This document shows positions 58,869 to 64,000 of a stretch of 64,000 nt of DNA, one piece after another. Positions within the stretch are counted from its first letter, which is position 1. Each line of letters starts with the position of its first letter. The DNA lies in IMG/VR virus record IMGVR_UViG_3300025012_000026, positions 163,248-227,247 of that record, one strand, 5' to 3'. Below the pieces are notes generated by a model. The model had not been told where the DNA came from and did not search any database. It saw nothing but the letters and a program-made list of their open reading frames with translations. The stretch comes from a virus. Made by a program: the position numbers and the translations under genes.

Positions 58869-59093
58869 TTATCTTTTAAAACTTTCAAAATCATTTCCCT
58901 GTCTTTCATCAAAGAAAAATGTATAACCATTAATTCCTTTACTGTATTTTTCTCTTTGAGAGATATTTGTCCACTCAATAATATCCGTACCACCAAAACA
59001 AAAAACTAATTCTGCCATTGGTTGCCTATCATTTTCATAGAAAAGTCTAATTGCTGTTACTGCTCCGTGTTTTTCAGGAGTGTAATTTTCCAT
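58869..59093 (-). CDS. Hypothetical protein, 74 aa
   Basis: ATG 59093 after AAAGGATG. Contains E-L-V-F-C-F-G-G-T-D-I-I-E-W. Unknown. Confidence 0.6.
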   Translation of the reverse strand: MENYTPEKHGAVTAIRLFYENDRQPMAELVFCFGGTDIIEWTNISQREKYSKGINGYTFFFDERQGNDFESFKR

Positions 59094-59141
59094 TTCAATC
59101 ATCCTTTCTTTCTTACGATACTATCAAATCTGCCTTTTGAG

Positions 59142-59393
59142 CTAGTTTGTTAATAGGTATCTTGCATATTTTTCTTCAATTACTGACAATGGTATTTTGC
59201 AACAATCTAAAGGATGACCTCCGACTCTATCACTAATAAATTGTTTGCAAAAATCATTGTAACTCATTTTACCTAAATACTCTTCATCTGAATTGGTTAA
59301 TGTAATTCTTTTACCATCATCGACCAATACACAAAATCCATCCTCATACTCACGTAAAGCATCATCTAAAGTCATTTCGCTTAATCTTGACAT
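59142..59393 (-). CDS. Hypothetical acidic protein, 83 aa
   Basis: Alpha/beta with L-D-D-A-L-R-E-Y-E-D-G near the start. AAGGAGTG upstream. Unrecognised. Confidence 0.64.
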   Translation of the reverse strand: MSRLSEMTLDDALREYEDGFCVLVDDGKRITLTNSDEEYLGKMSYNDFCKQFISDRVGGHPLDCCKIPLSVIEEKYARYLLTN

Positions 59394-59414
59394 TTATGTA
59401 TCACTCCTTAATTT

Positions 59415-59448
59415 ATGAGAGTAGAATCATTATTCTACTCTCATTTTT
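59415..59448 (+). terminator. 13-bp perfect hairpin with a plus-strand T run
   Basis: atgagagtagaat and attctactctcat form a 13-bp stem, loop catt, followed on the plus strand by TTTTT. On the minus strand, downstream of the DUF2786 gene, the U tract is poor but the stem is the same; it may act in both directions. Confidence 0.55.
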
Positions 59449-59456
59449 AATTCTAA

Positions 59457-60125
59457 CTAACAAATTGCACCAACTGGGGAACTAAACTTACTTCCTTGTT
59501 CAAAACCTTTACCATAAACTTGCTTATCATTTCCTCTGCTAATCGAACTCGATTGGCTTTTCCTTAAATGCAGATTACTCATTTCTTTCTGAATTAAAGG
59601 ATCTTTAACTAATATTATACCCCAATTGTTCTTTTCCACCTGAGCTTTATATTGACTGTCTAATCCTTTTACATAACCAAGCATATAATCATTCTTGATT
59701 CCAACATTGTAAATTACATGATGCTTTTTATATTGCTTAACAAAATTGACTGTATCATTTTCAATTGCTGTTACTGCAAATCCATAAACCATTTTGGCAA
59801 GTCGTACATCATCTTTTAATCCGATAAATACAATTGAACCACCAACATTGCGAGTTTTATGAATGTAACACTCACATCTGAAATTTTGAGCAATAATCAT
59901 AGACAATTGTTTTTCGTACCAACTGAGTCTCCCAAATTCTGTGATATTTTCTGACAATACTTCTTTGGGTTTTAGTATTTGGTTTACTTCAGATTGCTCA
60001 ATTCCGTTTTGAGCCATAAGTTGTTGTGCTTTTAGCATTGCGTTTTGAGCTTCGTTTGGGTTAGTGTTACCTTCAGCAAGTTTGAATAGGTTATGGATTT
60101 TGGCAAGAAGTTTTTCATCAACCAT
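59457..60125 (-). CDS. DUF2786 / DUF7168 domain protein, 222 aa
   Basis: N-terminal DUF2786 signature (K-I-H-N-L-F-K-L-A-E ... N-P-N-E-A-Q-N-A-M-L-K-A-Q-Q-L-M-A near residues 8-38). The second domain (residues 60-190) begins W-Y-E-K-Q-L and includes G-L-K-D-D-V. Common in phages, unknown function. Promoter at 60165-60193. Confidence 0.85.
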   Translation of the reverse strand: MVDEKLLAKIHNLFKLAEGNTNPNEAQNAMLKAQQLMAQNGIEQSEVNQILKPKEVLSENITEFGRLSWYEKQLSMIIAQNFRCECYIHKTRNVGGSIVFIGLKDDVRLAKMVYGFAVTAIENDTVNFVKQYKKHHVIYNVGIKNDYMLGYVKGLDSQYKAQVEKNNWGIILVKDPLIQKEMSNLHLRKSQSSSISRGNDKQVYGKGFEQGSKFSSPVGAIC

Positions 60126-60164
60126 AATATGTACCACTCCTTTGAAGTTTTTATTTATTGATTT

Positions 60165-60193
60165 ATTATACCCCATATTTCCTAGTATTGCAA
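60165..60193 (-). promoter_or_regulatory. Promoter of the DUF2786 gene
   Basis: TTGCAA (60188-60193), 17-nt spacer, perfect TATAAT (60165-60170) on the minus strand. Confidence 0.75.
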
Positions 60194-60258
60194 TACCATT
60201 TACATAATATTATAAATATATTTAGGATGTAGAGTCCTATTCTATATTTAATTTTACA

Positions 60259-61149
60259 TTATGCCATGATTGCTTTCTTCATTGACTCAATTGTACCCTC
60301 TAGTAATTTAACCCTATTATTAAGGTCGGTAGTGACCATAGAGAACATTTGCATGAAGTCATATATTCCACTGAGGTTTATATTATCTTTAGTTATTACA
60401 ACACTATTCTCCAACTTTTCCTTAATTTCTTGAACCGTAAAATAAGAATTCACTAATTGTCTTTGTACCTCCCACGATAAGTCATCGGAGAATGATTTTA
60501 CTAGCATCATATAGCCAGTTTCAGTTATTAGTGTCAGACCACGATTAGGAATTTCTAAAAGACGAAATTCGTCCTTTTGATTTTTAGACACAATAAAGTA
60601 ATCTACGCCTTCAATAAATCTATCTCTATTGTTTTTAAAATTTCTACTCGCCGTTCCATTCGGTCTTTTATGAACTGCATCAATATCCTTAAATGTTACA
60701 ACTCGATTACCCTTAAAATCCTTTACCATTATATCTTGTTTATTTATTTTTATATATTCCTGCAAATCAACTACATTATTTTGTGTAATAATTTCTTCTT
60801 CCTTATCAATTTTAGTTACTGCCGTAATTGGACTTTCAACACTTTTATAACAATGATTTATCTCTAAAGGACTTACATATGGTTTATCAAGAAGTGTTAA
60901 TTCAAACTCTAATATTTCTTGTTGTCTAACTTTATTATCATATACAAGCCAAACATCAGTTAGATTTCCCACTTTTCCTCTATTTTTAACTTTTTGACGT
61001 TTGAGTTTACCCTCTTCCACCAATGATTTTACTGAATCATTAATACTCTTTTTGTTTAGTCTTACCGCAAGATCAATTTGTAGTATCAAGCGTTTCTCCC
61101 TTACCATTTTAACAATTGCCTTTTTGTGTTCTGTTGTACGATATGCCAT
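60259..61149 (-). CDS. ORF6N-domain antirepressor with N-terminal wHTH, 296 aa
   Basis: Residues 1-65 look like a winged helix (K-A-I-V-K-M-V-R-E-K-R, L-V-E-E-G-K-L-K-R). Residues about 155-250 are an ORF6N domain: V-V-T-F-K-D-I-D-A-V-H-K-R, N-N-R-D-R-F-I-E-G-V-D-Y-F and L-T-L-I-T-E-T-G-Y-M-M-L-V. A helical tail follows. ORF6N proteins are phage antirepressors. Pairs with HTH paralogue B at 61185. Confidence 0.9.
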   Translation of the reverse strand: MAYRTTEHKKAIVKMVREKRLILQIDLAVRLNKKSINDSVKSLVEEGKLKRQKVKNRGKVGNLTDVWLVYDNKVRQQEILEFELTLLDKPYVSPLEINHCYKSVESPITAVTKIDKEEEIITQNNVVDLQEYIKINKQDIMVKDFKGNRVVTFKDIDAVHKRPNGTASRNFKNNRDRFIEGVDYFIVSKNQKDEFRLLEIPNRGLTLITETGYMMLVKSFSDDLSWEVQRQLVNSYFTVQEIKEKLENSVVITKDNINLSGIYDFMQMFSMVTTDLNNRVKLLEGTIESMKKAIMA

Positions 61150-61184
61150 ATGTATTTATCCTTCTTTCTTCTTATAATTTATTT

Positions 61185-61451
61185 TTACTTCATTAAATCC
61201 AATATACTAATTCCTAAAACATTAGACACTTTCAATGCAGATTCAAAACTTATATTAGTTCTCTTTTTAGGTTGCCTATAGAGGTAGATTGTATTTATAT
61301 TTAATCCAACTTTATCAGCTAACTCTTGATTATTTCCTTTATACTCGGATCTATTTATATATTTGGTTATATTACTTTTTACGATTGCAGAATCTATTTT
61401 GTTATATTCATTGATGATATTTACTAACTTCTTTTGTTCTAATACTTCCAT
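61185..61451 (-). CDS. Helix-turn-helix repressor-like protein, paralogue B, 88 aa
   Basis: L-A-D-K-V-G-L-N-I-N-T-I-Y-L-Y near residue 44 is a recognisable HTH. Length and layout equal the protein at 52833. GAAAGGAGG before ATG; own promoter at 61485-61513. Confidence 0.78.
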   Translation of the reverse strand: MEVLEQKKLVNIINEYNKIDSAIVKSNITKYINRSEYKGNNQELADKVGLNINTIYLYRQPKKRTNISFESALKVSNVLGISILDLMK

Positions 61452-61484
61452 TTGTTTTTCACCTCCTTTCGCAACCGTATAGAG

Positions 61485-61513
61485 ATTGTACCATTTTTAT
61501 TTTAATATGTCAA
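61485..61513 (-). promoter_or_regulatory. Promoter of HTH paralogue B
   Basis: TTGACA (61508-61513), 17-nt spacer, TACAAT (61485-61490) on the minus strand. Confidence 0.75.
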
Positions 61514-61603
61514 TACCAATAAGTAATTAAATAAAAATTGTACAATTCAGTGCAAAAATAATGGTCGATCTGTTATGGCGATTCTGTTATTGATGTTTTG
61601 TAT

Positions 61604-61735
61604 TTAACCATCCCAGTCTGAGCATTCATTTACATTGAAGATAAATTTAAGTTTATGTTTCTTCAAACAGGATTTATATTCAATATGATCACAGTCAAGA
61701 TTAAGACAGAACCAACAAGAATGTTTGATTTCCAT
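61604..61735 (-). CDS. Cys-rich mini-protein, 43 aa
   Basis: C-W-F-C near residue 7, then C-D-H and C-L-K-K, C-S-D-W: a compact metal site. AAAGGAG before ATG 61735. Confidence 0.6.
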   Translation of the reverse strand: MEIKHSCWFCLNLDCDHIEYKSCLKKHKLKFIFNVNECSDWDG

Positions 61736-61850
61736 TTTTATTCTCCTTTCTATCCCACCACATAAAAATAACATTTTATGCCAAATATTGAATTACAAAA
61801 GCCTAGTGTAGTAAGGTTTTTAGGGTTTGAGATTTTAGAAATATAACAAA

Positions 61851-62090
61851 TTAATGATATTTTTCTGATGCAATAGAAGAATCAATATTCATTCCCTTAA
61901 TTTTATCTTTCCATTTTTTAACCTCTTCATTATTTAGATATCCCGTATTAAGACATTCTCCGTCTACAAACAATGCTCTTCCAGACCTAAACAATTTGTT
62001 ATACTTAATATGATCATTGACATATTCATCCCTAACAATATTTACTACATGACTCCCATTTGCATAAACTCCTACAGAAATATGATTCAC
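61851..62090 (-). CDS. Hypothetical protein, GTG start, 79 aa
   Basis: GTG at 62090 is nine nt after GGAGG, whereas the ATG at 62099 touches it. Contains G-R-A-L-F-V-D-G-E-C-L. Unknown phage protein. Confidence 0.62.
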   Translation of the reverse strand: MNHISVGVYANGSHVVNIVRDEYVNDHIKYNKLFRSGRALFVDGECLNTGYLNNEEVKKWKDKIKGMNIDSSIASEKYH

Positions 62091-62109
62091 AATAATCATC
62101 CTCCATTTA

Positions 62110-62379
62110 TTAAACTAATTTATGCTTCAACAAAAACTTGATTTGCTTATCCGTCAAAGTATCAATATCTAAATCTATAATTCTTTCATCACTACCTAAT
62201 TTTACCCAACCTAAGACTTCCAACAATCTTTCTGCACACCAAGGATGAGTATTGGTTAAGGGATCGATGATATTAAAACTAATCTCATTCCAATCTGCTA
62301 TTTCTTCAGCCTTTTTATAATGAGAAAGCAAATTGAAAGTGCTGTAAAATTTACCTTCAGGGGATAACCAACCGTTCAT
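62110..62379 (-). CDS. Conserved phage protein, shorter paralogue of the gene at 38208, 89 aa
   Basis: Begins M-N-G-W-L-S-P-E-G-K-F and carries L-L-E-V-L-G-W-V-K and a C-terminal L-T-D-K-Q helix, as in the 127-aa protein at 38208. AAAGGAGAG before ATG 62379. Confidence 0.68.
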   Translation of the reverse strand: MNGWLSPEGKFYSTFNLLSHYKKAEEIADWNEISFNIIDPLTNTHPWCAERLLEVLGWVKLGSDERIIDLDIDTLTDKQIKFLLKHKLV

Positions 62380-62488
62380 TAATTCACTCTCCTTTGGATT
62401 TAATTTAGTAACCAATACTATGATATAAACCCACAAACCCATATGCTCTGCTGTTATAGCGAATATGGGCTTAAATCACTAGCACAGA

Positions 62489-62626
62489 TTAATAATAACC
62501 ATAGAATCCCATAAGGTAATTGTTATACATTTTGTTAAGATCGTCTGATGTAACCAAATTGCCTGAAAGTGTTTGAAAATATTCTTTCTTTGTTAGTGGT
62601 TTCTTTTCAACTTTATACTCGTTCAT
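62489..62626 (-). CDS. Hypothetical protein, 45 aa
   Basis: ATG 62626 after GGAGTT. Basic front, aromatic Y/G-rich end. Unknown. Confidence 0.55.
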   Translation of the reverse strand: MNEYKVEKKPLTKKEYFQTLSGNLVTSDDLNKMYNNYLMGFYGYY

Positions 62627-62667
62627 TTTAAATTAACTCCTTTCTTCACTCCGTTAAGTTTTACTTT

Positions 62668-62784
62668 TTATAGACTCTCTCCGCAAGCAGGACAAAAGAA
62701 CTCTACTTCACCTGATTCTAGGTTAATGTTCATTTCAAAATTTTCAAAACTAGTTTTACAGTTTGGGCATACCACTTTTGTCAT
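62668..62784 (-). CDS. Zinc-ribbon mini-protein, 38 aa
   Basis: C-P-N-C at residue 6 and C-P-A-C-G at 31 make a complete small ribbon. AGGAGGTG before ATG. Confidence 0.65.
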   Translation of the reverse strand: MTKVVCPNCKTSFENFEMNINLESGEVEFFCPACGESL

Positions 62785-62815
62785 ATTATTGCACCTCCTA
62801 TTTTTTGATACCACC

Positions 62816-62882
62816 TAGCAGGATTGTTATGAACCCTGCTAACGCTCTGAGCTTAAGGCGTTTTATACTGGATCAGACCAGT
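62816..62882 (-). promoter_or_regulatory. Three contiguous hairpins in a leader
   Basis: Three stems follow one another: 62867-62882 (actgg/ccagt), 62841-62862 (aacgc/gcgtt) and 62816-62841 (tagcagg/cctgcta), 30 nt before the zinc-ribbon start. Could be a structured leader or a terminator cluster. No known riboswitch consensus is evident. Confidence 0.45.
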
Positions 62883-62886
62883 TAAT

Positions 62887-63096
62887 TTATTCCTTCCAAT
62901 AATTAACCCAAGCTAACTTTATAGAATCAACTGTTGAATTACTATCAACTACTACATTAAAACCATTAAAAATGCCTCCAATGGAGAAATCATTTCTTTG
63001 ATTTCTTTTAACCATTCTGTCCCATATTTCAAACAATCTTTCCACATACTCAATAAAAGATTCCATGTCAAATGGTTCAAATGTTCTTGCTAACAT
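62887..63096 (-). CDS. Hypothetical protein, 69 aa
   Basis: Helical amphipathic start, beta-like end. GGGAGAG site. Unknown. Confidence 0.6.
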   Translation of the reverse strand: MLARTFEPFDMESFIEYVERLFEIWDRMVKRNQRNDFSIGGIFNGFNVVVDSNSTVDSIKLAWVNYWKE

Positions 63097-63159
63097 ATTA
63101 ATACACTCTCCCTTAATTTAATTCTGCTTTCTAGTAAGCTTGCTTTCATGCTAATTTTC

Positions 63160-63603
63160 TTATGTCAATACTTCAATTCCAAATCCACCATCTAATGCTT
63201 CTATAACTTCTTCTAAACTATCACATTCAAGACTGTCCCAACCTTCAAGTCCTCTATCATCATCCATTAATATTAGGTATTTAATTACTTTGTCTACTGG
63301 TATTTTATCAATAATATCTTTTCTTTGATGTCTGTCGTTAACCTCATACTTTTTATCAGTCTTTTCTGAGAGGAAATCAATAAAAGCATATTTATCAATC
63401 TTTTCTCTCTCGATTAGCCATTTACCCTGTTCCTGGTCATACTCACTGTTATATCCCTCTAACACTCTACTAATCCAAAAGTCATTGGTATCCATACATA
63501 TAAATAACTTCTTATAGTAGTCTTTTGCATAGGAGAATAATTCACCTTTATCAATTAGTTGATTCATTTTACTTGTAACATCATAATATTTTGCAAATTT
63601 CAT
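63160..63603 (-). CDS. Hypothetical protein, 147 aa
   Basis: Acidic and basic mixture, R-H-Q-R-K-D-I-I-D-K-I-P near the middle and a D-S-L-E-C-D-S-L-E-E tail. AAAGGAAATG site. Unrecognised. Confidence 0.68.
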   Translation of the reverse strand: MKFAKYYDVTSKMNQLIDKGELFSYAKDYYKKLFICMDTNDFWISRVLEGYNSEYDQEQGKWLIEREKIDKYAFIDFLSEKTDKKYEVNDRHQRKDIIDKIPVDKVIKYLILMDDDRGLEGWDSLECDSLEEVIEALDGGFGIEVLT

Positions 63604-63657
63604 TTTATCATTTCCTTTCTAATTTAGAATAAGTTAAATAATAGACTTATGGGATAA

Positions 63658-63750
63658 TTACCTATACCACTTCACAATTGACAAATAAAATCCAAATCCA
63701 TAAATATATTGATCACCATTTACAATTGCTTGCTTGAATTTATAAACCAC
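63658..63750 (-). CDS. Micro-protein with GTG start, 30 aa
   Basis: GTG at 63750 overlaps the end of the gene above, which contains GGAGG nine nt earlier. Aromatic (Y-I-Y-G-F-G-F-Y). Weak candidate. Confidence 0.4.
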   Translation of the reverse strand: MVYKFKQAIVNGDQYIYGFGFYLSIVKWYR

Positions 63751-63991
63751 GACAATATGCCTCCAATTCTTCAATTTGTTTTACGTGCTCATTGTAAACA
63801 TAATCAATATCAATAAAAGTATTTGAATCATATAGGCTAAAATCATAATTCTTCAAATGTGCTTTTGTTAATCCATCTAATAATATTTCAATCGCTTGAA
63901 CATCCTTATCCATTATAGCATTGTGAAGTTCATTGTTATACATAGAACGATATAGAATATACTCATTTTTAGACTGTAAACCACTTTGCAT
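63740..63991 (-). CDS. Hypothetical acidic protein, 83 aa
   Basis: Helical, with I-E-I-L-L-D-G-L-T-K-A-H near the middle, loosely ankyrin-like. Complete, although its leader leaves the window. Confidence 0.62.
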   Translation of the reverse strand: MQSGLQSKNEYILYRSMYNNELHNAIMDKDVQAIEILLDGLTKAHLKNYDFSLYDSNTFIDIDYVYNEHVKQIEELEAYCRGL

Positions 63992-64000
63992 AATAATTCC

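Noticed and set aside
62816-62882. tRNA gene
   Set aside because: The stems cannot be arranged into a cloverleaf; the putative T-loop is too long and there is no acceptor stem.

Overview
The window looks like an accessory or early region of a large temperate phage, or a phage-plasmid, of a low-GC Firmicute, most likely a clostridium. The DNA is very AT-rich. Every convincing gene is on the minus strand, so transcription runs from high to low coordinates. Genes are short, tightly packed, often overlapping, and preceded by strong AGGAGG-type ribosome binding sites. There are no virion, tail, terminase or ribosomal genes. Phage hallmarks are a NAD-dependent DNA ligase cut by the window start, a sporulation-type sigma factor, UV-damage endonuclease, Bro-N and ORF6N antirepressors each near a small repressor-like protein, two tyrosine-recombinase-like proteins, a freestanding homing endonuclease, and dozens of tiny Cys-rich or membrane proteins.

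Layout in coordinate order. 1-10.9 kb: ligA, a P-loop kinase-like protein, a cyclic-phosphate receiver (cREC) protein, a YqeY/GatB-like protein, a secreted 3D-domain wall enzyme and small unknowns. 11-13.5 kb: a promoter-operator unit driving a DndB/DGQHR-like protein translationally coupled to a recombinase-like protein. 13.5-17.7 kb: an agr-like peptide-signalling island with AgrB, a 39-residue AgrD with Ser at the ring position, two paralogous kinase-less AgrC-like membrane sensors, a PemK-domain protein and a DUF5317 protein. 17.7-22.8 kb: a zinc-finger/PD-(D/E)XK/NUMOD homing endonuclease whose start codon lies in a 13-bp hairpin, a second PemK, DUF1385, DUF5662 and PTH2 proteins. 23-26.2 kb: an operon for PRPP synthetase, a deoxyribosyltransferase-like protein and nicotinamide phosphoribosyltransferase, that is, NAD+ rebuilding. 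26.5-28.2 kb: the most unusual locus, described next. 28-63 kb: a long array of small genes including a metallophosphatase, UvsE, sigma factor, RNA ligase, integrase, HicA, YkgJ-like protein and the antirepressor modules.

The standout is noncoding. At 27183-27571 and again at 26591-26688 the + strand is a degenerate pentanucleotide array (consensus N-N-A-W-C, C almost invariant). Phase is kept for 10-12 units, then a 9-nt AT-rich spacer such as ctaaaatgc shifts it and the next block starts. Blocks repeat every 59-70 nt. The arrays flank a 154-aa gene and follow a 192-aa phage protein gene. On the transcribed RNA this reads as G-W-U triplets separated by two nucleotides, which suggests a nucleic acid wound on a ring or filament protein with a 5-nt footprint. 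I know of no described element with this grammar.

Several small ORFs are interrupted by what looks like one added or lost nucleotide, mostly in homopolymers (20.2, 22.66, 31.1, 48.4, 50.6 and 52.7 kb), or by a single in-frame stop (42.3 and 55.76 kb). These may be real decay or consensus errors. Recognisable sigma-A-like promoters (TTGACA-N17/18-TATAAT type) precede many transcription units.
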